Assembly: GCF_001401155.1 (NCBI RefSeq)
Contig: NZ_LJRO01000360.1
Coordinates: 1-64,000 of the forward strand
Source: Pseudomonas tremae
GTDB lineage: Bacteria; Pseudomonadota; Gammaproteobacteria; Pseudomonadales; Pseudomonadaceae
Length of the DNA stretch: 64,000 nucleotides
Reading direction: 5' to 3'
In this document: in pieces, positions 53,498 to 62,193 of the stretch
How positions within the stretch are numbered: the first letter of the stretch is position 1
Layout: each line of letters begins with the position of its first letter
The notes under the pieces: model-generated
What the model was told of the DNA's origin: nothing
Database searches by the model: none
What the model saw: the letters and a program-made list of their open reading frames with translations, nothing else
Program-made: the position numbers and the translations under genes

Positions 53498-54994
53498 TCA
53501 AACGCGGGACTTTGGCGTCCAAAGCAAACGCTCGAAGCCCAGACTTGCTGTCATCCCACCGCCGAAATGGTGCATCGGGGGGCGTGTTCTCGGCGCTGCT
53601 TTTTTCGGCTCAGTCTGGTGCCTAGGCGCGGCGGGTGCACTGATGTCGGAGTCGGTCGGTGGGACATAAGTAAAGGCAAAAATGACAATCGCCGTCGCAA
53701 TGATCCCAAGCGTTGCCAGGCCCCACCCGCTGACACGACTGAACAGCGTTTCTACCTCGCTGATGGGATCCCTCACCATCTTGTTGAACTCATCGACGGA
53801 AAGGTAGCGGTAGAGTTTAGGCTGCCATTCCTGGCGTAAGGTCTGTTGGATCTGGATGAACTTGCGGCCCGACCATACGCTCATGAGCGTGTAGCCAAAC
53901 GCCACACTCATGACAACGGCAATCAGGTAGGGGTTGATCTGTACCGTGAGCCGGGCTGCGATCAGGCCAAGACCAACCGTCAGCGCGGTGGCGATTGCTG
54001 CTGTCGCTTGACGTGTAGCGTCGGTCGCTTTTGACGTTTCTTCCGTAACGGCTTTGCGAAGATCCCCCAATGACTTGAGGGTATCCTTGGTGATCTCGGA
54101 CACCGCCATTTGATAAGCAATTTTTGCGCAATCCAGAGCAGCAGCGAGATTCTCCTTGAAGTAGTCGCCTGCATCCCCATCAGCTCTTCCAGATCGAGCG
54201 ATCTCTGCTGAAAGAAGGATGTGCTTTACCTCGGCCTCCCTTGAGTTATCGAAGACCCAGCCAGCCGCATCCTGGACAACCTCAAACTCAGATAGCGACA
54301 ATTCGCCAACGTCATCGGCCACTTGGCTGATCGTAAGATTCAGCTTCGGCGGCCCCTTGAATGTAAGCAGGGTACCGGCGGTATCGATCTCGTTTGCAAA
54401 GCACCGGCTCAAATAATTAAGCGCATGCGCCGCCCAGATCATGTGGAATGGGTCGCCAGGTTCGAGAATATGGCCTTCCGCGTAAAGCCAATGTCGAACG
54501 TCTTCTGGCACGGTACGAACAGTTGCCGCCTCCTTGACCAGAAGCCGGGGCGCTTTCGTGGCTGGTGACTGCGCGAGTGCTGACGATTCGCCCCATCCGC
54601 AGTACACCCTTGCCCTAGTGCTGAATGCGGTGGTTAACCCAAGCAGATGCCAGCGCGGTGCGCTGTACCCTCTACGAAGAAAGCTCCTGAACCCAACCTC
54701 GGTGGCGATGAACAGATCGTCGGCAGCACTATGCTCGGACGGCAAATGCTTTTCGAGAGTGATGCGAAATGGCTCAAAATCCGCACCGACTTCATCGATA
54801 TCGTATCTGCTGCCTTGGCTGTCGACAGTCGTGAACATCCAGCCGGCCTCAGACGCGGCCTGTACCACTTCAAGCGTGGGGCCTGCTAACAAATCCGAGA
54901 CGACAATACTCGTTGGCCCCTCCGAAATCAGGGCCTGACGATTTCGGGCCAGGCCATTAAGCAGGCTGGCTAGTCTTAGGTGTGACAACGCCAT
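53498..54994 (-). CDS. three-TM membrane protein coupled to a nucleoid-associated protein
   Basis: A 498-residue protein. The first 330 residues are cytoplasmic-like and include a possible N-terminal enzyme-like region. Three membrane segments follow at about 332-353, 354-375 and 424-445, then a Pro-rich tail of about 50 residues. GGAGG directly abuts the ATG at 54994; a TTG nine bases later would have better spacing. The gene overlaps the stop of the upstream NA37-like gene by 38 bases, a tight coupling. I do not recognise the family. The plan sensor/effector plus membrane pore is common in abortive systems; this is inference. Confidence 0.7.
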   Translation of the reverse strand: MALSHLRLASLLNGLARNRQALISEGPTSIVVSDLLAGPTLEVVQAASEAGWMFTTVDSQGSRYDIDEVGADFEPFRITLEKHLPSEHSAADDLFIATEVGFRSFLRRGYSAPRWHLLGLTTAFSTRARVYCGWGESSALAQSPATKAPRLLVKEAATVRTVPEDVRHWLYAEGHILEPGDPFHMIWAAHALNYLSRCFANEIDTAGTLLTFKGPPKLNLTISQVADDVGELSLSEFEVVQDAAGWVFDNSREAEVKHILLSAEIARSGRADGDAGDYFKENLAAALDCAKIAYQMAVSEITKDTLKSLGDLRKAVTEETSKATDATRQATAAIATALTVGLGLIAARLTVQINPYLIAVVMSVAFGYTLMSVWSGRKFIQIQQTLRQEWQPKLYRYLSVDEFNKMVRDPISEVETLFSRVSGWGLATLGIIATAIVIFAFTYVPPTDSDISAPAAPRHQTEPKKAAPRTRPPMHHFGGGMTASLGFERLLWTPKSRV

Positions 54995-56009
54995 CCTCCG
55001 TGACCTTATCGGTGTCTACGATGATCTGTCTTTTATCTCCGCCAAGGTCGACCACTCGCACGTTAGGGCTCTCAGACTTGTCCGGAAATAGGATCGTCAC
55101 GCCCTCAGCAGTCATGATCTTTCGCATGTAGGGCTGTCGGAAAATTTTCCGATCAGGTTTGAAGCTGACCTCATGAAGCTTACTCGACCTCACACGCTTA
55201 CGGGTCTCACGCTCCAGTCTATTGGCCACTTTCTCATCGTCCGGGTGGCCTGCAGCGATCATGACTGCCTCAACAATGGCTTCCTCGTCAATCCTTCTGC
55301 GGGAAGCCAGCGAGGCCTGCGCCTTCTTAACTGCCCGAGGTACATCTTGATCCGGGAGGTCAGCTTTGCAGGCTTGTAGCGCCCCTTTCAGAAGCTTGCG
55401 GGTGATTTCGCTGAGCTCGGTATCTGAAACCGCCCTCGCCACGGATAGGAAGTCAGCGAAATAGTCGGCAAGATCCGCACCGTTCTTGGTGCGGTCAGTG
55501 GCGGAGATGTTTTGATCTGCGACACCACTGACCACGCGTATAAGTGCCGTTTTCTGAATAGCCTTCTTATCGTCCACCAGCGCTGTAACAATCCTGCGCA
55601 AGGCCTGCCCTGGCGAGGTATCGTTTTGCTCCAGGGCAAGCTTGTAGTCATATTTGATCAAGCTGTAGATCTTCACGTCTGGATCGGCGACCCCTAACTC
55701 AAACATGCATAGAACGCCATCCGCGCTGCCGCTGACGTGTTGCCTGTTAAAGCTCGCTGCCAGACTCTGGGCCCCATGCTCGAAGGAAACGTCCCCACTC
55801 GCCATTGACTCAATTTCCTGGCGGGTTGTAGAGACCGTCTTGAACATGAAAATGGGTGCAGCCGCCATACCCTCAATTTTGCTTATGAAAAATGCCTCCT
55901 CTTCCAAGGAGCGCTCCGGCATGGCCAGGAAATCTTTAGGGCCGACTACGTGCAAGATCATTCTCTTGATCGTCAACGACCCGGATTCTTCGTCCGTAAA
56001 AAAACTCAT
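54957..56009 (-). CDS. nucleoid-associated protein (NA37/NdpA-like)
   Basis: A 350-residue protein. It starts MSFFTDEESGSLTIKRMILHVVG, and the order of conserved segments agrees with the 37-kDa nucleoid-associated family (E. coli YejK, 335 residues): GVLCMFELG, SLIKYDYK, a KTALIRV strand, and DLADYFADFLSVARAV in place of the YejK FFMDFLG helix. The call is moderate. GGAG lies 5-6 bases before the ATG at 56009; the longer frame upstream to 56213 lacks a ribosome site. It is the first gene of a two-gene operon with the membrane protein. Confidence 0.6.
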   Translation of the reverse strand: MSFFTDEESGSLTIKRMILHVVGPKDFLAMPERSLEEEAFFISKIEGMAAAPIFMFKTVSTTRQEIESMASGDVSFEHGAQSLAASFNRQHVSGSADGVLCMFELGVADPDVKIYSLIKYDYKLALEQNDTSPGQALRRIVTALVDDKKAIQKTALIRVVSGVADQNISATDRTKNGADLADYFADFLSVARAVSDTELSEITRKLLKGALQACKADLPDQDVPRAVKKAQASLASRRRIDEEAIVEAVMIAAGHPDDEKVANRLERETRKRVRSSKLHEVSFKPDRKIFRQPYMRKIMTAEGVTILFPDKSESPNVRVVDLGGDKRQIIVDTDKVTEDGVVTPKTSQPA

Positions 56010-56364
56010 GCGATCTCCAAAAAAAGCCCTAGCGATTCCTGCCGGCGCTGCGAGGTACTCACCCAGCAAAGCATTCACGCAAAATAGAAAGGTATCAGCG
56101 ACAGCCTGATAACAAGCTGCGTTCGGTGTCCCATCACAGGGGATGCCTGACCGTCGTATGGGGCACAGGCTGCCCCCTGAACTGGCAGGAAGCCAGCATG
56201 GGTACCAGAGCATACGCCAGTTTCATGGCATATTGACCAGGTCAGGCTTCGGGTATCGCATGTCGCCGTGAATGAGCCCTGGCGATTGATCCAGGCGGGG
56301 AACGCATGCCTAGCGAGACTGATATGCTCTTAATCACAAAGGCTCGCGTTCAAGGACTGGCGTC
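56010..56364. other. divergent intergenic stretch
   Basis: This 355-base region separates the divergent NA37-like and HEPN genes and should hold both promoters. The frame of the NA37-like gene stays open to 56213 without a start signal. I see no clear operator. Confidence 0.5.
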
Positions 56365-57120
56365 ATGAGTAGTGTGAAAGAGTATTTCTTCGAGGTTGAA
56401 CGGGAGAGGTTTCTCGACTGGGTAGGGGATCGCCTAGATCGCGAAGATCTGGACGATGAGTCAGAGGCTTACCAGGCGCTTGCTCAAGAATACTCAGACA
56501 TGATGGATGCGTATGACCAAGAAGCTGAGTACAGGTGGCTCGAACGACAATCTTTCAACGAGCAGTACATCGAGTTTGGCGTGGAGCTAAGGGCTGCCAT
56601 CATGCTGCTCACGCATAGCGAGCATGGCCCTTACGCCCAGATGACCTGCAAGCTGGTGTACGCACACGCCGTCACCCTCTTGGAAACCATGATCAGTACG
56701 TCGGTGCGTGCCCTCGTTATCCGAGACAAGGCGTTTCTGCTCAATATCGCCAAGCACATCGAGACCCTTCACCGGGGGAAGAAATTTACCTTGCTGGAAA
56801 TTGCCGAGCATCCCAAAGGTGTAGAAGGGGTCATCCTGAAATTTCTTTCCGAACTGACGTTCCACAATCCGGCCACGATCAAAAACGTGCTGTGCGTCTT
56901 GATTGGCGATCGCATGAAGGATTTGGATGTTTCGCCTATCGTTCCGATCTGCAACTTGCGACATGACATCGTGCATCGAAATGGAAAGACGATTGATGAT
57001 GAAATCATCATCTTGAAGCCCGGCCAGGTGTTCGAGGCCATGAACACTATCGATGTTTTTGCTTCGGAGATCAGCCGTCGAATCCGCGAAACCCTGGATG
57101 AGCTGATTGGGGACTTCTAA
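56365..57120 (+). CDS. HEPN-domain protein, probable ribonuclease-type
   Basis: A 251-residue helical protein. The Rx4H motif of HEPN nucleases is seen at Arg199-His204 (NLRHDIVHR), with a helix-rich stretch before it. The N-terminal 80 residues are acidic and Glu/Asp/Tyr-rich. AAGGA lies 8 bases before ATG. HEPN proteins with a conserved RxxxxH usually cleave RNA and act as abortive or toxin effectors. It stands alone, divergent from the NA37-like pair and convergent with the HAD operon; no antitoxin nucleotidyltransferase is adjacent. Confidence 0.7.
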   Translation: MSSVKEYFFEVERERFLDWVGDRLDREDLDDESEAYQALAQEYSDMMDAYDQEAEYRWLERQSFNEQYIEFGVELRAAIMLLTHSEHGPYAQMTCKLVYAHAVTLLETMISTSVRALVIRDKAFLLNIAKHIETLHRGKKFTLLEIAEHPKGVEGVILKFLSELTFHNPATIKNVLCVLIGDRMKDLDVSPIVPICNLRHDIVHRNGKTIDDEIIILKPGQVFEAMNTIDVFASEISRRIRETLDELIGDF

Positions 57121-57173
57121 GCGTTATGCGCAGTCGGTCATAGGCCAAACAATACAGGGGCCTATGCTTCTGC

Positions 57174-57806
57174 CTACTCATAAGCGAGTACGGCTCGTGC
57201 GAAGTCGGTGAGGCTCGAAAATCCCTCTACCTGCCCCCTGCGCAAGAGAAAGCCGCCGATACCACATTGGCGAGGCCCGTCTCTGTCGCATCTCACCGAG
57301 TCGCCAATCATTACGACTCGTCCATGACTAATGAAGTCATCACCGGGCCTGACCCCCAGTAAGTCACAGGTATGTCGATAGATGATCGGGGAAGGCTTCA
57401 TGGCTCCAACTTGGTAGCTGAAACCGTAGCCATCGAGGTTCGGAAAGATCTGTTGAATCGGTGGGCCATATGGCATGGCCAGATTGGAGCATAGGGCTGT
57501 TCGCATGCCCGCAGCCCGTAGCATCGCTATGGCTTCCAAGGCATCTGGGAACGGCTCAATGCTCGCAAGCTCGGCTTCGAGGGCTTGCTCCAGGAGACCG
57601 AGGCGGTCAGGCGAGACCTGGATACCAAAACATTCCGCTGCCTGGGAAATGGACAGCTTGTGAGTCATCAGGGTCTGCATATCGTCCGGCCTAAACTTGC
57701 GGCCTTGCCGCTTGCCTTCGCGAAGCAGCTGACCATACGAACGTGTTGGCCGCGTTATCCGGGCAAGGGTGCCAAACGCATCGAAGATTACTGCCGCGAT
57801 TTTCAT
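57174..57806 (-). CDS. HAD-superfamily hydrolase
   Basis: A 210-residue enzyme. The HAD nucleophile motif is VIFDAFGTLA (residues 6-15), near the haloacid-dehalogenase/phosphatase style; TALCSNLA (motif II), KPSPIIY (motif III Lys) and VMIGDSVRCDRDG (motif IV) follow. Start at 57806 has AGGGA upstream. It is the last gene of a tight five-gene minus-strand operon that begins with a metallophosphoesterase. The substrate is unknown. Confidence 0.8.
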   Translation of the reverse strand: MKIAAVIFDAFGTLARITRPTRSYGQLLREGKRQGRKFRPDDMQTLMTHKLSISQAAECFGIQVSPDRLGLLEQALEAELASIEPFPDALEAIAMLRAAGMRTALCSNLAMPYGPPIQQIFPNLDGYGFSYQVGAMKPSPIIYRHTCDLLGVRPGDDFISHGRVVMIGDSVRCDRDGPRQCGIGGFLLRRGQVEGFSSLTDFARAVLAYE

Positions 57807-57839
57807 CAGGTTCCCTGGCAAGGAGGTCGGGTCTGGGGC

Positions 57840-58283
57840 TTACTCATCAAGAGGGCCGTTAGTTGAAAACGACACGTTTGCCGTCCTGTTGGCTTGGGTT
57901 TGAGCAGCGCGCACGGTTTCGACATCCGCTGACTTGCGAAAGCCGTGCGACAACAGGATGTAGACCGTATCGACTGTTTCAAAAATGCCTGCCGGATCCA
58001 TATAGGCCGCATACCCGGTCATCACCGAGTCCCCTCCAGACAACTGACCGCTACTGTGTGAGAGCACGTGATGTACGTACAGGACAGTAGGCATCAGATG
58101 AGTGCCTTGAGTGACTACAGGGTCAACACCTGCGACATCAATGAGTATCCATGCGGACACAACACAATAGGGTTTGCTCGTTAGTCTGAGCTTCTGCTCG
58201 ATAGCCGCTTCACTGGCCATCGACACACCGCTCACCCGCTCACCGTCCAGGCAAAGCAGCTCAGCTATACGGGGCAGGCTCAT
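57840..58283 (-). CDS. small operon protein of unknown function, 147 residues
   Basis: A soluble protein with a basic N-terminus (MSLPRIAELLCLDGERVSGVS) and a beta-rich core (YCVVSAWILIDVAG, TVDTVYILLSHGFRKSADVETVRA). The last motif is of the kind seen in small Pseudomonas island proteins, but I cannot give a family name with confidence. It overlaps the preceding gene by 23 bases and precedes the HAD gene by 33 bases. Confidence 0.65.
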   Translation of the reverse strand: MSLPRIAELLCLDGERVSGVSMASEAAIEQKLRLTSKPYCVVSAWILIDVAGVDPVVTQGTHLMPTVLYVHHVLSHSSGQLSGGDSVMTGYAAYMDPAGIFETVDTVYILLSHGFRKSADVETVRAAQTQANRTANVSFSTNGPLDE

Positions 58284-58578
58284 CCAATCTCCTGTGCGGC
58301 AACGTCAGCACCCAAGGCCCATCTTCTGCCAGAAGGACATAGCGGCTCCCACTCCATGTCACAGCAACCACGTAGCCTGTGCACATTTCGAACTCCATCA
58401 CTGCCGAGGTGCGTATAAGTCGACCGGATTGGAATCTATCCTTTCGATCCAGATAGATGGTTCCCTCTAAGCAGAAACCAACAAGCTGTGGCTCAAAGAG
58501 GCATGCGGTGATTCCTAGCTCGAAGTTAATCGTCGCAGCTTCAAGGACAGCACTTGGGACAGGCTCGCGAGCACTCAT
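58261..58578 (-). CDS. small operon protein of unknown function, 105 residues
   Basis: A soluble, beta-strand-rich protein (CLFEPQLVGFCLEGTIYLDRKDR, GYVVAVTWSGSRYVLLAEDG). No known family. The start overlaps the stop of the previous gene by ATGA, and its own end overlaps the next gene. It is part of the five-gene phosphatase operon. Confidence 0.65.
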   Translation of the reverse strand: MSAREPVPSAVLEAATINFELGITACLFEPQLVGFCLEGTIYLDRKDRFQSGRLIRTSAVMEFEMCTGYVVAVTWSGSRYVLLAEDGPWVLTLPHRRLDEPAPYS

Positions 58579-58877
58579 TTTTCCTCGCTATTGAATCGCG
58601 TCACAACGACGTAATGGTCATTGCCGCACAAGCTTTGTAGCATCTCAAACTTTCCCACCTTGGCTAATTGTCGAACAGGTGGCGTTAAGATGGTCATACC
58701 GTCGGCAGATACTCCCGACAGGTCGCGATAAACGGAGGCTGCGAATCGGCTCCCGACCTGTGCAGCGTCCACCAGATATGCATCGATGAGCACACCCCAA
58801 TCGACACCTTTGGCTTTCTCGACCTCACCAGGAATTTCTAGAGCATTACCAGGGCGCACCAACATCTCCACATTCAC
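58575..58877 (-). CDS. small operon protein of unknown function, 100 residues
   Basis: A 100-residue protein that follows the metallophosphoesterase with a one-base overlap (TAGTG; GTG start). It has an N-terminal strand-turn region and a C-terminal segment HYVVVTRFNSEEK. No family is recognised. The three small genes between the two phosphatases are tightly spaced, as in phage or conflict operons. Confidence 0.65.
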   Translation of the reverse strand: MNVEMLVRPGNALEIPGEVEKAKGVDWGVLIDAYLVDAAQVGSRFAASVYRDLSGVSADGMTILTPPVRQLAKVGKFEMLQSLCGNDHYVVVTRFNSEEK

Positions 58878-59605
58878 TAGAATTCTATGACCTTACTGGC
58901 ATTGAAGCCGGTTTCTTCACCCGGATAACCTCGGGGATTGCTAACCGTGCGGCAACCTCCCAGGACGGTATCTATAGCTCGATGGGTGTGCCCAAAAATC
59001 CAGCCATCCGCCTGCATCAACAACGAGTGCCATGCGTTGGAATAAGCTGCGCTCAGATGTCCCTCATGTTCGTCGCCTGCGACCTCCGGTACGGGTGCGT
59101 GATGGGTGACCACTATCGACCGACCACTGAATGGTGTTTGCAGCTCTGCCGTCAGCCATGCTTTCGCCTGGCGATTGCGCGCAGCAACATCATCAGGCCG
59201 CAAACGTCGAAAGTTGGTATCCGCTCTGATGGCTCGGAAGTCCGTCATCGTCTCTCGCGCCACTGACATTGCGGCGCTTACATCACCAGTGCTGGAGAAA
59301 TCCGTCCACGCGGTGCAACCCAGGAAACGGGCCTGCTTCCAGACAAACGTCTCGTTCTCTAGCACATGCACATGGCTAGCGGCGGCCTTACGTGCCTTGT
59401 CGAGCGTCCGATCAAAATGGCCTGTGTAGTACTCGTGGTTCCCCATGACATACACGACATCGCAACTGAAGGTGTCGTTGGCCCACTCGACCCCACGTGT
59501 TTTTTTGTTGATGTCCCCAGCCAGCACGACTAGGTCGAACTCAATGGCGGGAGGCACAAATGCCTCAAACTCTGCGTGCAGGTCAGACAGGACGTGAACC
59601 TTCAC
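58877..59605 (-). CDS. calcineurin-type metallophosphoesterase
   Basis: A 242-residue enzyme with all metal-site motifs: VHVLSDLHAEFE (D-x-H), VVLAGDINKK (GD), YVMGNHEYYTG (GNHE), VVTHHAPVP (H) and GWIFGHTHRAID (GHxH). These enzymes hydrolyse phosphate mono- or diesters, with two metals. GTG at 59605 is chosen: GAGG lies 6 bases upstream and the start MKVHVLSDLH is family-typical; a GTG at 59647 has no ribosome site. It is the first gene of the operon that ends with the HAD hydrolase. Confidence 0.9.
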   Translation of the reverse strand: MKVHVLSDLHAEFEAFVPPAIEFDLVVLAGDINKKTRGVEWANDTFSCDVVYVMGNHEYYTGHFDRTLDKARKAAASHVHVLENETFVWKQARFLGCTAWTDFSSTGDVSAAMSVARETMTDFRAIRADTNFRRLRPDDVAARNRQAKAWLTAELQTPFSGRSIVVTHHAPVPEVAGDEHEGHLSAAYSNAWHSLLMQADGWIFGHTHRAIDTVLGGCRTVSNPRGYPGEETGFNASKVIEF

Positions 59606-59810
59606 GGATGCCTCGTTAGTCGGATTAAGCGTAAATTGATAACTCACCAGTCAAAGGTGAGATCCGAGCCATGCATCAACAGTGTGATCAGCTCGTACCC
59701 AAGACAGCGGTTCTGGCGTGGCATGATACCCACAACCACCTATTACGCACAATATACACTGTTTATTGGGCTGATGACCCTGTGGCTCTATCCTTGTTTT
59801 TTGGACGCTT

Positions 59811-60305
59811 ATGCCCCTTAAAACAGAGATAGCTGCGACGCTGAGGGCCATCCGGCAGCAGCGCGAGCTCAGCTACGACAATTTGGGCGATGCGGCCTTC
59901 CGCACTACACTCAGCTTGCTCGAAAGGGGAAAATCTGGAGTGAGCATCGCAAAGCTCACAGAGCTTGCTGAAGCCCTAGATTTTGATCCGGTTGCGTTCA
60001 TAACCCTATGCGTGGCTTTGCAACGCGGCGAGAGTTTCGAAAATACACTTTCGTCAGCTCAGGTAGAGCTTCAACGATTCGCTGCAGCAGGCGGCGTTGA
60101 GTTACTGCATCAGCAGATGGATGGTAAAAACCTGGCCAAGCGATCTCCCGGCCAGCCATTGCGAATTCAAAACCTGCAAGCCGTTCAGACTTTGAAGGCT
60201 CAAGGCAAAACCCAGGCCGAGGCCACGCGTGAACTGGGCTTGTCCCACTCTACAGTGCAGCGTTACTGGCACTCTGAGCCATACCCCCCCTTCCCAAGGA
60301 AGTGA
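59811..60305 (+). CDS. two-HTH transcriptional regulator, XRE-type
   Basis: A 164-residue DNA-binding protein. The N-terminal XRE/Cro helix-turn-helix covers about residues 5-62 (LRAIRQQRELSYDNLGDAAF, LLERGKSGVSIAKLTELAEAL). After a middle region the C-terminus has a second HTH (TLKAQGKTQAEATRELGLSHSTVQRYW), like a resolvase-type or sigma-r4 helix. It is divergent from the metallophosphoesterase operon and may repress it. The plus-strand neighbours on its right are an HEPN-like gene and then the thyA scar. Confidence 0.8.
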   Translation: MPLKTEIAATLRAIRQQRELSYDNLGDAAFRTTLSLLERGKSGVSIAKLTELAEALDFDPVAFITLCVALQRGESFENTLSSAQVELQRFAAAGGVELLHQQMDGKNLAKRSPGQPLRIQNLQAVQTLKAQGKTQAEATRELGLSHSTVQRYWHSEPYPPFPRK

Positions 60306-60452
60306 CGGTCTCTGGCCAACGCTCTCGCCGTAGACAGGGTGCTGGCTCCAAGCAGAAGTGAGCGGGCCGTTCAGTGTGTAGCGAAAGGCTATGCAAATAA
60401 CGCGCTGCCGATGAATCGGGATGCCTCGATTTCACCCATTAGGTAAATCAAT

Positions 60453-60896
60453 ATGCCCACCTCCACGCCCAAAATCGAAATTGCGTCCCAATTGCTAGAT
60501 ACCGCATTGCGTCATTACTTCAGTGAACCACCGGAGTATTTCGCAGCGATATGCCTTGCCGGTGCCGCCGAAGAATTACTGGGAAGACATGTAGAAGCAA
60601 AAGGCGGTGAGTCATCATTGAGTAGCATAAAAAACGGTGCTGTTCGCCTGTCAAGGCTTCTGGATGAAAAGGGCGAGCCAGCCACTGAGCAGGTTATCCA
60701 TAACCTCATGAACAAGGCGAAGAACTCAACAAAACACATGAACGGTAGCCTTGACTCAACTGTCTTTTTTGATCCCAAGGCCGAAGCAAAGGACTTGCTT
60801 GATCGAGGAGTGGCCAATTACTACCAATTGATGGTGCATTACGAGTTGAAAGAAACGGATCTGCTGACTCGTTTCAACAACGAGCGTGGTGAGTAA
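60453..60896 (+). CDS. small HEPN-like protein, 147 residues
   Basis: A helical protein (LLDTALRHYFSEPPEYFAAICLAGAAEELLGRHVEA) with a KNSTKHMNGSLDSTVFF segment where HEPN proteins carry their R/N-x4-H motif; here it is NSTKH. The pattern is that of a family of small helical island proteins of unknown role. No catalytic Arg is present, so it may be a binding partner rather than a nuclease. No ribosome site with good spacing was found before 60453. Confidence 0.55.
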   Translation: MPTSTPKIEIASQLLDTALRHYFSEPPEYFAAICLAGAAEELLGRHVEAKGGESSLSSIKNGAVRLSRLLDEKGEPATEQVIHNLMNKAKNSTKHMNGSLDSTVFFDPKAEAKDLLDRGVANYYQLMVHYELKETDLLTRFNNERGE

Positions 60897-61096
60897 GGCG
60901 GCATTGACCACATGGATGCAAGGCTGTGATCACTAGCCACCCCTCCCAGAGGGCACCTATGGCCGTTTTCCGCTTGTCGCGAGGGTAGGAAACGACCCAT
61001 AGCTGAGCTGTCCGTTATGAAACGCTACTGACTCCTAGCCAGCTCTTTGCAGGCCTTTAGCCTGCAGAGATGCTTCTACGTTGCAGCCTTGGTGGC

Positions 61097-61262
61097 TCAA
61101 ATGGATACAGGCGCGGGGATGTGAGGGTGCGGGTCATACCCGACGATCTCAAAATCTTCGAATGTGTAGTCGTATGTGTAGTCGTAAATGCTGGCCGGCT
61201 TACGCTTCAGAATCAGTTTGGGCAGAGAACGAGGCTCACGAGTTAATTGCAACTTAACTTGC
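61097..61262 (-). pseudogene. thyA: thymidylate synthase 3' remnant of foreign type
   Basis: About 54 C-terminal residues of a short-form (264-residue type) ThyA remain: KLQLTREPRSLPKLILKRKP to GYDPHPHIPAPVSI and the stop. It is not a copy of the native tail at 41600, which ends TAPMAV. A perfect 12-base tandem duplication at 61163-61186 inserts DYTY into the conserved IYDYTFEDFEI segment. The rest of the gene is gone, with the break near 61262. It is clearly dead and lies next to a second broken gene. Confidence 0.85.
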
Positions 61263-61301
61263 TCACAGAGGCGCGGACGTCTCTGAGGAAACGAGGGGTG
61301 A

Positions 61302-62027
61302 CCCAGTGCGGACGACATCACCGCCGAACTGAGCTTCGGCTTCTGGACATCGTTGTTTAACCGGAAAGCCTTTCCGGACGTATCTAAACCCCTTATGCGG
61401 GTTTTTCACTACGCTCCCAAGAATTCCAAGAAGGCAGATGTCATCCGCAGCCGTCTGAACAATGCGAGGGATTTGCGCAATCGATGCTTCCACCACGAAC
61501 CGCTTTTGTGGCAACCGATCTACGAGCTACATCGTGACATCACGGAGATTGTGCAGTGGATCGATCCTGGCTTGTGCGCCTGGCTGAAAGCCCATGACCG
61601 ACGGCCTTCAGCAGTGCTCGACTGGAACAACTGGAAGGAAGCTGCCAGGCGCGCCGCTGCCCAAACTGCTCCTGCCAAAGCAGCCGTCGCTACTGAAACT
61701 AAGGCTGAACTGAAGCCGGAGGTGGTTACAAAGGTTCAAACCGCTCAGGTCGAAGTTGCGGCGGAGGGTGATGAGAAAGCGCCGGCAGCCAAGCCTGAGA
61801 ATAAGCCTCGGCACAATAAGCCAGTGGTGAAGATTTCCGTTAAAGTGAAAGCGGATGCTCAACAAAAGCCAAGTGCAAGCCTGGCGCCACAGCGCGAGCC
61901 TGCCAAAGTTCGACAAGTCGGGATTCCGCCGGCAACTGAAGCTGCAAAAGATCCGCAACCACAGCCCACGGGCGAAGCCGGAACACGGCCAGTTTTGCGG
62001 CTGAAACGCAATGAATCGGACGATTGA
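61302..62027 (+). pseudogene. Abi-like (HEPN) protein, N-terminally truncated
   Basis: The frame opens right after a stop at 61299 and reads SADDITAELSFGFWTSLFNRKAF, a familiar stretch from the middle of Abi_2-type abortive-infection proteins, followed by ARDLRNRCFHHEPLLW with the HEPN RxxxxH motif. The N-terminal portion is missing; a TTG at 61353 could start a 224-residue product, but no ribosome site is seen. The last 125 residues are low-complexity, rich in Ala, Lys, Pro and Glu, unusual for the family. The break coincides with the end of the foreign thyA remnant. Confidence 0.7.
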
Positions 62028-62193
62028 CTGATGATAGTGTCAATCAACAGACCTCTGGGCCAAGGTCGAGCATCTCCTGAACGCCTAAGATATTCGCAGC
62101 CGGGCCTTTGAGGCTTGAAGTTATCATGCCTTGAGGGCCGCCCGGACTGACCTGTGCCACTGGCCATGGATACAATACCCCACAGGAAAAAAT

